Assembly (NCBI GenBank): GCA_905221605.1
Contig: CAJNDS010000114.1
Coordinates: forward strand, 182,001 to 246,000
Length of the DNA stretch: 64,000 bases
Source of the DNA: Symbiodinium natans
Taxonomy: Eukaryota; Sar; Dinophyceae; Suessiales; Symbiodiniaceae
Direction: 5' to 3'
Shown piece by piece: positions 23,874 to 35,599 of the stretch. Position numbers and translations under genes: made by a program. Every line of letters begins with the position of its first letter. Position 1 is the stretch's first letter. The notes below the pieces were generated by a model. It made no database searches. It was not told the DNA's origin and saw only the letters and a list, made by a program, of their open reading frames with translations.

Positions 23874-24599
23874 TCAAGTACAGTACTTAAAGAACTAACC
23901 ATGAGGATCACTTCAGAGGAAACATCGCAACGCCAACAAACCCTTGACCGCCCCCACATGCAGCCGAGCCGCACTCATCGAAGCTTTCCTCCTCCTGTGA
24001 AGCCCACAAAGCGGAGGCGAGGCCGAACCCACAATCTACCCAACACCCACAACCCCAAACCCTAAACCCTAACCCTAAACCCTAACCCGAAACCCTAAAC
24101 CCTAAACCTCCCCAAAAGCAAACCTGAAAGTCCTAACTCTCCACTCTGGAAGCCTCCCTGAACCCTTTGCCCGGAGGCCTTACCGACACGACACCTTCAC
24201 ACCTCCCAGCCTTCAACCCCAACAAAAGAACCATGGGGACTTGTAGGCCAGGGTGTCCAGGGCTTAGGGTTCAGGGTTTAGGGCTTGGGGCAAAGCAACC
24301 TGGGGGGGGGGGGGGGCTTGGAAGTCGTAAGGGAAGACTTTGGAATGGCCCCACTGCATACTGAGAGAGCAAGTATCTGCAGGCGTCCCCAAGAAGAACT
24401 CCTAGGTAGCGTACCATGCTTCCCCCCAACCAAAAAAAGGCAACACAAAACACAAATCAGCTTGGCTGCCCTGCAAACCCCATGAACCCCCCCTGTACGT
24501 GCAGTTTCAATGTTCGCAGGTACCGAAATAGAAGTACTGTTTTCTTAGAACCGACTACCCTTGAACCTCCAAGCATACCACCGCCCTACCCGCCCCCCG

Positions 24600-24634
<35 letters not shown>

Positions 24635-24708
24635 ACCAAAAGAAAAAGGAACCAAACCAAACAAAGAAAACAAACCCTAAGCCCTGCACCCCAAAGCTCT
24701 AAACCCTA

Positions 24709-24973
24709 AAGCCCCAAACCCTTAAACCCTTAAACCCTTAAACCCTTAAACCCTAAACCCTAAACCCTAAACCCTAAACCCCCAAACCCCTAAACCCTTA
24801 AACCCTTAAACCCTTGAACCCTTAAACCCTTAAACCCTTAAACCCTTAAACCCTTAAACCCTTAAACCCTAAACCCTAAACCCTCAAACCCTTAAACCCT
24901 CAAACCCTTAAACCCTAAACGCTTAAACCCTTAAACCCTTAAACCCTAAACCCTAAACCCCCAAACCCCCAAA
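24709..24973 (-). repeat. Octamer (CCCTTAAA)n array
   Basis: CCCTTAAA units interrupted by short runs of CCCTAAA and CCCCCAAA. Confidence 0.95.
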
Positions 24974-24987
24974 CCCAAAGCCCGCAG

Positions 24988-25055
24988 CCCGCTGGCTGAG
25001 CCTCCACAGCGGCAGGGCTGCCGTCCTGGGAGTCCTCGAGGCTCATGGATACCCA
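24988..25055 (-). CDS. Possible exon
   Basis: The minus strand reads SMSLEDSQDGSPAAVEAQPA between an octameric and a heptameric telomere-like array. Acidic, low-complexity linker composition; boundaries unclear. Confidence 0.3.
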
Positions 25056-25567
25056 CATGAGGTTTAGGCTTCAGGGTTTAGTGGTTTAGGGTTCAGGGTT
25101 TAGGGTTTAGGGTTTAGGGTTTAGGGTTTAGGGTTTAGGGTTTAGGTTCAGGGTTTAAAATTTTGGGGTTTAGGGTAGGGTTCAGGGTGTAGGGCTCAAA
25201 GCTTCGGGTTCAGGGTCTAGGGTCTACATCAGTGGCGGCGTGGGGGGGGGGGGATGGTCGGGGTAGATCTAGGGTTCTACTCCCCAACCCCTTTTCGAGC
25301 CTCAGGGAGACACAGGGGGTTGTCCAGGGAGGCTTGACCAGGCTTCGGGTTTCTTCTGCGGGGGGGGGGGGGGGTGATGGCTTAATTCTGGGGCTGGAAC
25401 CCTAAGCGATGAGGAATATACGATGATGGAGATCCAACCCCAGGGCTTGGGGTACTCAGGGTTTAGGGTCTAGGGTTTAGGGTTTAGGGTTTAGGGGCTT
25501 AGGGGTATAGGGTCTGGGACTCAGTCTGGGAAGGAATATACAACAGGCACATGAGTTCCTGAAGAAC

Positions 25568-25619
25568 CTCGGTCCTCGATGTGTACTTCAACCTCCTCCA
25601 CCACGAAGTCCGTCTCGCC
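25568..25619 (-). CDS. Unrecognised exon
   Basis: Fifty-two bases between AG|G (25620) and a GT donor (25567) read GETDFVVEEVEVHIEDR. The acidic, alternating hydrophobic sequence and clean splice sites favour a real exon of an unidentified minus-strand gene. Confidence 0.45.
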
Positions 25620-26092
25620 CTGGCGACGATGTTCCCCTCGAACCATTAAACACCCAAACCCTGATCCCTACCCTGGAGCCCCGAGTCCCCGTCCCTGAAG
25701 GAGCGGCCGCACCAGTGAAGGACATGCAAGAACCACGTGGCCTCGGACTTCCAACTTGCCGTAATCTCACCCAAGGATCTAACACCAAAGAGAACAGAAA
25801 CCGCATGTAAGAAAAGGGGCCCAAGACATTAGAATAGGATTTTGGGGATATTATAGCAGAATTATGGAGGGTAAGGGAACACTATGAATAAATAGTCCGA
25901 CGCCTATACTCAAGGTTTGGGGTTGAGGGCCCCAACCCGAACCATGAGAGCCTAAAGCTGTAAAACCCCCACGCGCCGGCACGAAAGAGGGTGCCTCTCT
26001 GGAGGACGCGGAGTCCGCCGATGAATCATGGCTCCTGCACACAGTTACCCTAAACCCTAAACCCTAAACCCTGAAACCCTGAAACTCTGAGC

Positions 26093-26191
26093 CCTGCATA
26101 GCTGGAACTCTGGTTTCTGTGATGAGCAAATGCTCCACATGCAGCCCAGACTCGACATAGCTCACGACCAGGCCTCCGGCATGCTCCGTGT
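26093..26191 (-). CDS. Unrecognised exon
   Basis: Ninety-nine bases read GGLVVSYVESGLHVEHLLIT and onward on the minus strand, flanked by an AG acceptor at 26192 and a GC donor at 26092, with telomeric repeats on both sides. Confidence 0.45.
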
Positions 26192-26197
26192 CTGGGG

Positions 26198-26300
26198 TTT
26201 AGGGTTTAGGGTTTAGGGTTTGGGGTTTGGGGTTTGGGGTTTGGGGTTTGGGGTTTGGGGTTTGGGGTTTGGGGTTTGGGGTTTGGGGTTTGGGGTTTAA
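26198..26300 (+). repeat. Variant heptamer array (TTTGGGG)n
   Basis: Three TTTAGGG units followed by about a dozen TTTGGGG units. Confidence 0.95.
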
Positions 26301-26573
26301 GTACACCCTAGGGTTTAGGGTTTGGGGCTCCTTGATAGGGCTTTGGACATGCACATGCATCGCGGCCAGCCCTCGAAGTTATGGTCCAAGGCTGGTACCC
26401 GATTAAACCCTAAACCCTAAACCCTAAATCCTAAACCCTAAACCCTAAACCCTTCCAAGGCTGACCCCAGAAAGAACTCTTACTGGAGCGAGCTGCCCAT
26501 GGCCATTTATGGTGAGTTCTCGACATTCTGCTCGCTTTTTGGGGGGTACCGAGAATAAGAGGGGCCCACCCTA

Positions 26574-26692
26574 CTTGGAGGTTCATGGCACTTAGTAACT
26601 AATTATAACTGTACTTATAGCTGTACTTATAACCACTGATAGGGCACTTAAGTGGCTTATAGATTAGTTACTAAGCACCAGGAACCTCCAAG
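26574..26692. mobile_element. MITE family A
   Basis: Inverted ends CTTGGAGGTTCATGG and CCAGGAACCTCCAAG, preceded by TA and followed by the mutated duplicate CA. Confidence 0.85.
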
Positions 26693-27549
26693 CATAGGAA
26701 GAACCCACCGAGAAGTCGCCTTGTAAAGGTTTTCGAGGCCCACACGAAATCCGAAAACGCCTATAGCTTGCAAGATTACGAGGCCTCGGGGACTAACCCT
26801 AAACCCTAAACCCTAAACCCTAAACCCTAAACCCTAAACCCTAAACCCGTTTTCTTGTAGGCCTCATCTCCTAATTAAAGGAGTCCCCACCAGGCCTGGC
26901 CATGTAAAGGGCTTCGGTTTAGGGCGGGTCTTCGGTTGCGGGCTCGACTTGAAGCTTTCGGTGTTGCTTTCTTTCGGGGGGGTTTGGGGTTGGGGTTTAG
27001 GGTTTAGGGTTTAGGGTTTAGGGTTTAGGGTTTAGGGTTTAGGGTTTAGGGTTTAGGGCTTAGGGTTTAGGGTTTAGGGTTTAGGTTAGGGGGGGGGGGG
27101 GGGGACACAAGCTGTGAATAAGCCTTTTAAACGCAGGACCCTGAACCTTGAAGAACCCGGAACACAGATCTGAAACGGGCGAGCCCCTGAGCGAAAGTCC
27201 GCGCCTTCGAAACAACAAGGTGTGGCGGAGGACGCTCGAGCACAAAACTGCTGGCGGAAGTCCCTAAACCCTAAACCCTAAATGCTAAACCCCCAACCCT
27301 AAACCCTAAACCCTAAACCCTAAACCCTGAACCCTGCTGGCCTCAGCTTGGGCTTGGGGAGTGTTGTTTTTGTCGCTTCAGGCTGAAGTTTCATATAGCT
27401 TTCGGGCACTCTTTTCGGATTAGAGTTTCTTCTTATCGCACGTCTGACTGCGATGCAGCACCGAGGCGTGTGCAGGTGGTACTCCAGCAATCTGACTTTC
27501 AAACCCAGCCTAAACCCTAAACCCTAAACCCTACACCCTAAACCCTGAC

Positions 27550-27639
27550 CTTCAACGCTTGGACCATTTCGCCTGGTTCTTCGCTGCCAATGCTATGGAT
27601 TTTGGTCACAAAGAACTTCAGGTTCCCATTGATCCGAGG
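27550..27639 (-). CDS. Unrecognised exon
   Basis: Ninety bases, phase 0 to phase 0, read NGNLKFFVTKIHSIGSEEPG and onward. It has an AG acceptor and a GTCAGG donor and is coding-like throughout. Family unknown. Confidence 0.5.
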
Positions 27640-27906
27640 CTAGGGGCTAACTATAAGGAATCATTCACTACGGGATACCCCTACCAAGTTTGACTATGGG
27701 GTTCTAGGTTTAAGAACTGAGGCCTTTAAGTATAGGCTCAACTACAGGGCAGAGTCATACACTCAAACTCATACGGCTTAGTTACAGGGTTTGGCCTCGG
27801 GGGTTCAGGATCGTTCAGGATTCCGAAGGTTTACGTCTCAAGGCCGCCCTGGCGTCCCGTCGACCCGGAGCCGTCTTTACAGTGGACTTTGAGTATTCGG
27901 GCACTC

Positions 27907-28028
27907 CTTGGAGGTTCACGGTACTTAGAATTAGCTGTACTTGTAACTATATGAGGGCACTTAAGGGGGATTCTCAGTGGGTTTATAAGTACAGTTATAA
28001 TTGGTTCCTAAGTACCATGAACCTCCAG
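27907..28028. mobile_element. MITE family A
   Basis: Ends CTTGGAGGTTCACGGTACTT and AAGTACCATGAACCTCCAG; flanks diverged. Confidence 0.85.
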
Positions 28029-28214
28029 GTGGGTGCGACCTGGGATTGAGGTTGGGATGCTTTGCCGTAGACTCAGGGTTTAGGGTTTAGGGTTTAGGGT
28101 TTAGGGTTTAGGGTTTAGGGTTTAGGGTTTAGGGTTTAGGGTTTAGGGTTTAGGGTTTAGGGTTTAGTGTTTCAAGCTCTGTTGCTGAAACCTGACTAAT
28201 AGGACCTTGGGCTG

Positions 28215-28325
28215 GGCATGTTCCCCCTTATACTCACACTCCTTAGCAGGGATTATACTACCCATTAGTAGCCCCTATTTCGAATCCCTATTTAGGACTG
28301 ATAGCATAAGGGGGAACATCCCAAT
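28215..28325. mobile_element. MITE family B
   Basis: GGGCATGTTCCCCCTTATACT and AGCATAAGGGGGAACATCCC are inverted, with CTCCTTAGCAGGGATT and its inverse inside. Confidence 0.8.
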
Positions 28326-28671
28326 CTTCAACCCCCCTCCCTTACGGGCCCAACCTGCGTCTCCAGCAGAGAAGCCCAGTTGGCCATCGCTGGGGGAACC
28401 TCCATGGCTCTGCACTTGGGGGCGGCAGAGTTCTAGCGTTTCGTTCGCGGGCTCCGCAGCCGCTAGAAGAGAAAGCCCTAGGCAAAAAAAACAAACAAAA
28501 ACTCTACGACCCCCTAGAAGCCAGCTTCTTTTAAAGGGGCACTGCCCGTCCAGGCAGGGGCTAGGAGATGAGGCCTACAAGAAAAAAATCCTACCAGCCC
28601 GAAAAGCCCCAAAAGCCCCACAGACCCTGCAAGCCCCCACAAGCCCGAAAAGTCCCCCAAGCCCCTAAGGC

Positions 28672-28763
28672 TACTATTTCCTTAACAACCCCCCCATAAG
28701 AATAAAAGAGCACAATCCCCAATATTGCCCTTAACGGGGTTCTTAAGCAAATAGTAGAAGGTG
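28672..28763. mobile_element. MITE family D
   Basis: The ends CTACTATTTCCTTAACAACC and GGGGTTCTTAAGCAAATAGT are inverted. Confidence 0.75.
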
Positions 28764-29456
28764 ATCCACAAGAGGCATTCACTCACAGAGATCTCAGCGG
28801 CATCTCACTCCGAAGATTCCTTGAAATCTGGGTCCAGTTGGACCCTACACGGCTGAGATCCTCCACAGGGTGTGGGGGCAACGTTCAGCCCAGGGCCTGC
28901 TCATGACTGCCGCGCAAGAGCTTTTTTTCGTTTAGGGGCTTAGGGTTGGGGAGTTTGGGGTTTAAAGTTTAGGGTTTAGGGTTTGTGGTTTAGTTCTTTT
29001 CTTGCAAAGAGGGCTTCGGGTTGAGGGCTTTAGGGGTTAGGGTTCTCATGATCGCTTACCCTGCCGAAAAGTACCTACGCTAACCCTACCGGCCCTACCT
29101 GCGAAAAGTACCCATGGGTGTGGGCAACAGCCAGTGTAACCTAACATGCCACTACCATCACCCAAAAAAAACGGACACAACATAGCATTGACAGGGCACA
29201 GTGCCCAACAGGAAACAACACGACTTATTGGGGATGGGCTTAAGAAAGCGGAGAGAACCCACAGATAGATGCCAGAATGCAAATACTCCGGCTGGCCCCA
29301 ACCGATACAATGACACCCTAAACCCTAAACCCTAAACCCTAAACCCTAAACCCTAAACCCCCAATCACTTTGCTTAAAACCACAGCTGCTCACATCTCAC
29401 TCGTACGACTGGTAAGACAAGCAACTCTAAGAGGTAGATACCAAGGCTATACTATA

Positions 29457-29603
29457 CTACTATTATTACTACGACTATTACTATTATTGCTATTGTTATT
29501 ACTTTTTATTATTACTATTGTTATTACTATTATTATTACTGATATTATTACTATTATTATTAGAATTATTATTACTAGTATTACTATTATAACTATTATT
29601 ATG
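29457..29603 (+). repeat. (TTA)n-type trinucleotide tract
   Basis: Imperfect TAT/TTA repeats. A related TTATTG tract is at 34052..34250. Confidence 0.9.
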
Positions 29604-29651
29604 CATTGGGTTTAGGGTTTTTGGGTTTAGGGAGTAAACATATGGGGGGGA

Positions 29652-29720
29652 GGGGGGTTCCGAAAATAAGGGGCCCCCTAAGCTAGACCCGCAAATAGTC
29701 GGACTCCCTTGTAATAAGGA
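29652..29720. mobile_element. Short dispersed element, family F, abutting telomeric repeats
   Basis: CCGAAAATAAGGGGCCCC, CAAATAGTCGGACTCCC, then AATAAGGAACCCTAAACCC. The element runs directly into a CCCTAAA tract. Confidence 0.55.
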
Positions 29721-29799
29721 ACCCTAAACCCTAAACCCTAAAACCCTAATCGTAAACCCCCCAGCTTGACTAGTTGAACAGGCAATGTCATGGTAACTT

Positions 29800-30432
29800 T
29801 GTCGTCTTTGTCATCAACTCACTAAGTACATGTATACTATACGAAAAATCACAAAGGTACGTTTGCATAAACTGTGCTGCGTCAGGCCTCTAATTTCTGA
29901 ATAAGTACACGACATGGAGTACTCGATCGGCATGGAAAACTCATAAGCATTTGAGCTGCAAGTGTTCACGCTGGTTTCACATATCATCTTTCTCACGAAG
30001 AATGTCTTGATCATCTGATCTGGTAAGCCTGAAAGCATCATGGGCAGGGCGAAAATTTGCCAAAACAGGCTCAACTTCGACAAATGAAGTTCAAGCTGTA
30101 ACCCCCTTCCACTGCGCTCCCGCGCCCCTCTGGCAAAGAGGGACAAACAGCTGCCAACAGCGCATGGAGGTTGAGACCCTTGGCCTTAGACGAGTTTCGG
30201 GTGCTATAGGGGCGTTAGCACGACACGCAGCGCTAGTTTGGCGCTGGGAGCGCATGGCCGAAGCTTTGTACATGCCATGCTCTATACTTCCTGGCTTTCC
30301 GCAATCCACATGAATTACAGATGGGACGCCCCTGCATCTCTCGCCCCTCTGTGTCCGGAGCTGGATCGATGTACTGTACGATTCGCCGCAGGGTTTTGTC
30401 AACTTTGACATGAGGGCTGAGGTAGGCAGCAC
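29800..30432 (-). other. Open minus-strand region, no recognised family
   Basis: Two overlapping minus-strand frames (29814..30146 and 30091..30432) are free of telomeric repeats. LSLFWQIFALPMMLSGLPDQ suggests a hydrophobic segment, but there are no motifs and no clear splice sites. The gene status is open. Confidence 0.25.
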
Positions 30433-30933
30433 CGGTTTAGGGTGTAGGGTTTAGGGTTAATTTGCACCTGTGCGTACGCCTAAAACCCCAAGCCTCCAGC
30501 CGACTCGGTTTGTTTGGTGCTGCCTCTCCTCGCCAAGAGTTATCTTTCCTAGGGAGGAATCCGGCTTGGCGTTCTAGCTGAGTGTACGAGCTCAATGGCT
30601 TCTGCAGCACATGGAAGAAACCTTCGTGGTGATACAAGCCCATGTGCGCCGGAAACCCTTTAAAACCTAAAGCCTTCAGTTAAGCGTTTGAAGCATCTTT
30701 AAACCCCTTCCACCCTTCAACCCTTGTCTCGAAGTAGCCGCGGACTTCGTGCGCCGGTATTGAAACTGGCGGGGTCCACACCCAGGTTCGACGCAGGGAG
30801 CGTCCTGCACGGATGGAGAGCCGTTCATCGCAGTAGCACGCAAGCAGACCAAGAACGACCTTGCGTAGGCCTCAAGGGACCTTAAACCCATCGGTTCTGG
30901 TCAGATCCCGGGTCCAGACGAAGGGCTTCCCTA

Positions 30934-31073
30934 CTTGGAGTTTCATGCTACTTAGTAACCAATTATAACTGTCTTTGTAGCTGTACTTATAGCCATATTA
31001 GGGCACTTAAGGGGCTTATAAGTGGGCCATAAGTACAGTTATGGTTGGTTAATAAGTACCATGAACCTCCAAG
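30934..31073. mobile_element. MITE family A, TA target duplication
   Basis: Ends CTTGGAGTTTCATGCTACTT and AAGTACCATGAACCTCCAAG with TA on each side. Confidence 0.85.
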
Positions 31074-31497
31074 TACCCTTGTGCCAGGGCGGGCTTGAAG
31101 GGCGTTGGGGGGCCCGAAAGGGGCTTGAGGGTGTTGGGGTTTTGGGTTGAGGGTTTAGGGTTTAGGTTTCAGGGTTGAGGGTTGCGGGGACTTTTAAACG
31201 CTTCCGAGGCAGAGGCTTTTGCGAGAGTCCGACAATGCAGTCGCATCCCCGTTAGCCCCCTGAAGCCCAAAACAAAACAGCTCATGTTAATTTACTGCAC
31301 AACTCACCAAAATATTCCTTAACCCTATTAAGCCCTAAACCCTAAACTCCGCGAACCAAACTCGATGCCTCGGATAACTGAACCCTAAACTCTCGGGAGC
31401 CTGGATCAAAACCACGCTGACGCACCCATCGGGGTTTGGCTGGGCTGAGGGTTGATACCTGGGAGGGAAAGCCCTCGGCCCCCAGGCTGACAGGGTT

Positions 31498-31726
31498 TAG
31501 GTTTAGGGTTTAGGGTTTAGGGTTTAGGGTTTAGGGTTTAGGGTTTAGGGTTTAGGGTTTAGGGTTTAGGGTTTAGGGTTTAGGGTTTAGGGTTTAGGGT
31601 TTAGGGTTTAGGGTTTAGGGTTTAGGGTTTAGGGTTTAGGGTTTAGGGTTTAGGGTTTAGGGTTTAGGGTTTAGGGTTTAGGGTTTAGGGTTTAGGGTTT
31701 AGGGTTTAGGGTTTAGGGTTTAGGGC
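31498..31726 (+). repeat. Longest interstitial telomeric array (TTTAGGG)n
   Basis: About 225 bp of almost perfect heptamers. Confidence 0.97.
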
Positions 31727-33171
31727 CCCAAAACCCGGATGGCGGGTCAGGTTCGTTGCGCAGTTTTAAGGATGTGCATGGGACCACTTGAAGGCAACCC
31801 TAAACCCTAAACCCTAAACCCTAAAACCCTAAACCCTAAACCCTAAACCCCTAAAACCCTAACACTCTAAACCCTAAACCTTGAAACCACCCCCGGAAGC
31901 TCCATCCCTGCAAGGCCTTTTCATCCAACCTTGGGGGAGTTGCATGGTCCCTTAGTATGGGCCCCTAAAAGCACAAGGCGGGGGGGGGAGGGGGGCCCCT
32001 GCATCGGACACCCTCAAGAAACCAAAACCCTTTTGGCTGTTTCGGGTTTAGGGCTTAGGGGGTTACATTTAGGGTATAGGGGTTTAGGGTTTCGGGTTTA
32101 GGGTTTAGGGTTTGGGGTTTAGGGTTTAGGATTTAGGGTTTAGGGTTTAGGGGGTTGAATTTAGGGTATAGGGGTTCGGGGCTAGGGGTTTAGGGCCCTG
32201 GGCCTGCGGGAAGAGGCTGGGACAGCGGGACCGGCTGGCCTGCCCATGGGCTGACTTGGGGAGGGCATAGAAACTGGGCGACCGCTGGGAACTGTAAGGG
32301 TCCCAGAAGTCTTGAAACCACTCACCAGTGAATAGATATATATATATATATATATATACACTCAGGGTTTGTGGTTGAGGGTTTGGGGTTTTGGGGGTTT
32401 AGGTTTTAGCGTAGTTTAGGGTTGAAGGTTTTATGGGGCGTGACAGTGTGTTGTGTCGAGGGTCTGAGGGAGGACTTCGGGAGTTGGCGGGCTCTGCATG
32501 TTGAGTGGTGAACCTCCACATGCCCAAAAAACCTCAAAAGCTTTACTGGAAACCCACCCACGCAGCCAGCAGCCTTCGCTGGCCGAAGAATCGGCGTCCG
32601 GCGAAGGCGTTTCCACCTACACGCCGTGGCGCTAACCCCAAACCCTAAACCCTAAACACTAAACCCTAAACCCTAGGGATGTGGGCACACTTGCATGGTG
32701 AGGTTTCCACAGGCATCTTGATGAAGGTACCTATAACTCGACTTACAACTACCCCTGAGCCCTGCTCCCTGTACCCCGCTTCTATACTTTCACCACCCTA
32801 AACCCGAAAACCCGAAACCCGAAACCATAAACCCTAACCCTAGCCCTTGGACTTTTGGGCTTTATAGAAGGGGCTTTAGGATGAGGCGGGACTCGGAGAG
32901 AATGCGCATTCCTACCACTAGTTACCCCAAGAGGGGCCTTCCAGCTACTCCCCAAAAGAGGGGAACCTTTCGGGTTTCGGGTTTCGGGTTTAGGATGGTT
33001 TAGGGTTTATTTAGGGTTTAGGGTGTAGGGTTTAGGGTTTAGGGTTTAGGATTTAGGGTTTAGAGTTTAGGGTTTAGGGTTTAGGGTTTAGGGTTTAGGG
33101 TTTAGGGTTTACGGTTTAGGGTTTAGGGTCCTTGAAACCCTAACACCCTCAGACCCCTAAAACCGCCCGGC

Positions 33172-33226
33172 TGGCAGCGGGAGCGAGGTCCGCCTGCTCG
33201 GCTACGGCCGCCTCGGGGGTGACCAC
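33172..33226 (-). CDS. Possible exon, Ala/Glu-rich
   Basis: The minus strand reads VVTPEAAVAEQADLAPAASR after an AG|G acceptor. Linker-like and unrecognised. Confidence 0.35.
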
Positions 33227-33446
33227 CTCGGCAGAATTTAGGGTTGGTTTAGGGTTTAGGGTTTAGGGTTTAGGGTTTAGGGTCTAGGGTTTAGGGTTTG
33301 GGGCTTGGGGCTTGGGGTCTAGGGTTTGGGGTTTGGGGTTTGGGGTTTGGGGTGCAGGTTTGGTGATTCAGGGCTCAGGATTCAGGGTTTAGGACTCCAG
33401 GCGTAGGGTGCAAGGCTTAGGGCTGGGTCTTTTCTTTTGCGAAAGT

Positions 33447-33532
33447 AGGTGTACCTTCTTGGGGTCCTGATTCTACGGGGATCCTACTATTTGGGGACCT
33501 CTATTCTAGGGGCTCCTATGTTCGTAAACCCC
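33447..33532. mobile_element. Short dispersed element, family F
   Basis: TTGGGGTCCTGATTCTACGG, CCTACTATTTGGGGACC and GGGGCTCCTATGTTCGTAAA follow the family order. Confidence 0.6.
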
Positions 33533-34266
33533 CGTATGACTAGCGGGCACCGGCTCACCAACCTTCAGGGTCCCCGGGCCGTGATCACGGGCAGGCCGCG
33601 CGAAGGCCCGCGCAGTGGAGGGACCTCGAGAGGTAGCCAGTGACCCTGCCAAATTAAGATCATATTACCCTAAACCCTAAACCCTCAACCTAAGATCATA
33701 TTATACGTATTTGATATCATGGGTAGGAGAAAACAGGCTCAGTTGGCTGAATTCGTTTGCTTTGGGTTCGAGTTTCGAGCTTTGGGTTTCGGGCTTGCGA
33801 AGGGCCCTACACAACACCCGCGCCCGTGTGGGTCCTACACCGCTCCTGCCCTGAAAGAGCCTAAGCCGGAAAATCCGGGGAGAAGAGCTGCTTCCCGACA
33901 AATATGCCGCTGAGCTGGCGGCCCGCCCGAATAGCCCGACCCTAAACCCTAAACTCTGAATCCTGCGCAATGGAAAGTATTACCTCAGAGCCCGGGGCTT
34001 CTCTAAAGTGTGGCATGAGCGCTGGGCGTGGTCTTGGGGTAGGGCTTATGCTATTGTTGTTATTAATATTATTATTACTCATACCATGACTATTCATATT
34101 ATTAGTAATATTATTGTTGCGATTATTGCTATTTTTGATTACTGCTGTTGTGATTATTATGAGTACATGAATTATTTTGCTATCCGTATTATTATTGTGA
34201 TTACTGACCACAAAATTATTACTGTTAACGTTATTATGATTTTGTCTCCTTGCGTTGAAAGCAATC

Positions 34267-34320
34267 CTTCCAGGTACTTTGCCGCGCCTTTGACTGGTCG
34301 AAGGCCAGTTGGTAAACGTC
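34267..34320 (-). CDS. Unrecognised 54-nt exon
   Basis: DVYQLAFDQSKARQSTWK on the minus strand, with CAG|GAC acceptor and AAG|GA donor, phase 0 to 0. The GA donor matches other introns in the window. Confidence 0.45.
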
Positions 34321-34759
34321 CTGCAGGCAGTCGACTTGAGAGGCTTAGAGCATGGTTTCGGGTTTAGGGTTTAGGGTTTAGGTTTTAGGTTTTAGGGTTT
34401 AGGGTTTAGGGTTTAGGGTTTAGGGTTTAGGGTTTAGGGTTTAGGGTTTAGATCTTGGGAGTTCCTCGTTGAGTTCGAGCCAAAGAGGGCTTTTCTAGAA
34501 CGGCCTCGTTGCAACGCTTAGAGTTTGGATTTGAAAGCCCTCAGATTTGGAGTTCCTGGTTGAATTCGAGCCTGGGTCGGGCGGAGAACCATACACTAGC
34601 TTGAGGCACGGCACCCGGCAGGCTACAGACTCATGGAACCACCCCTGCTCCTCCGAGCATCTTGCAAGCGACTGCCGTACAAGCGCCCACCCCTGAACAC
34701 GTTGGCTCAACCGCTCAACCTAACACCCGAACCCGAGAAACACTTCCCCTTAACAAGTG

Positions 34760-34868
34760 GGGGCTTACGAAAATGGGGGACCTCTGATCTAGACCCCAAA
34801 ATAGTAGGATCCCCTGATAATACGGACCCAAATAAGGTACCCCTGATTTCGGAAGCCGCCAAGTCTCC
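34760..34868. mobile_element. Short dispersed element, family F
   Basis: Inverse orientation: CCCCAAAATAGTAGGATCCC, then GGACCCAAATAAGGTACCCC. Confidence 0.6.
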
Positions 34869-34936
34869 CTGAATCGGGACCATAGTAATTATTCCGACCC
34901 CTACAGTAGGACCTGAATCCCCCCCTTTGCAGAGCC

Positions 34937-34988
34937 CCCGAGACAGGCCAAGGTGCGTCGTAGTGGTCGACAAAGTGGGCTGTCAAAC
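34937..34988 (-). CDS. Possible exon
   Basis: The minus strand reads TAHFVDHYDAPWPVS after a GTGCAG|G acceptor. Another short open stretch at about 34575..34640 (RVPCLKLVYGSPPDPG) may belong to the same unknown gene. Confidence 0.35.
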
Positions 34989-35228
34989 CTGCACCTTGGT
35001 GGCGGGAACCCTCAACCCTCAACCCTCAACCCTAAACCCGAAACCCTAAACCCTCAACCCTCAAGCCTAAACCCTAAACCCTAAACCCTGACCCTAAACC
35101 CTAAACCCGAAACCCTAAACCAGTGGGAGGTTGGCAGTGGGAGGTTGGAACCGGCTCGCAGATTCCTTTGGGGTTTGGGGTTTCGACCGATTTCGCGGCA
35201 TACTCCAAGGTCAATGGGCACTTCTGAA

Positions 35229-35330
35229 AAGAGTGGTTTGTTAATTAAGTAGGTTTATCATACTTGTTTCCCTTATTCAAGAGTGTTTTTTTAATTAAGT
35301 AGGTTTATCATACTTGTTTCCCTTAGTCAG
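35229..35330 (+). repeat. 51-bp direct tandem duplication
   Basis: GAGTGGTTTGTTAATTAAGT... and GAGTGTTTTTTTAATTAAGT... share AGGTTTATCATACTTGTTTC. Two adjacent copies with few differences. Confidence 0.88.
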
Positions 35331-35599
35331 ATGCACAAAAGACCCAACTTAGAAGTGGTGGGATGCTTCGGGGCCTTTGGAGCGTAGGCAGCCCTGAACC
35401 GGAAACCTTTCTGTGTAAACCTAAAAGCTCTAAACCCAAACCTAACCCCGGCAAGACCTACAAACCCGACATTCAAGCCTTCAGCCCTATGAACCCTAAA
35501 CCTTACACCTCAAACATACCTTAAACATAGAGGCTTCCGAATCCTCTTCGAACATTGTCTCGGGTGTGGCAGGTGATCTGCTCAAGCACTCAAACGCTG

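Noticed and set aside
25936-26043. Plus-strand exon (PPRAGTKEGASLEDAESADE)
   Set aside because: The plus strand looks coding-like, but the minus strand is equally open, no splice sites decide it, and all secure genes are on minus.
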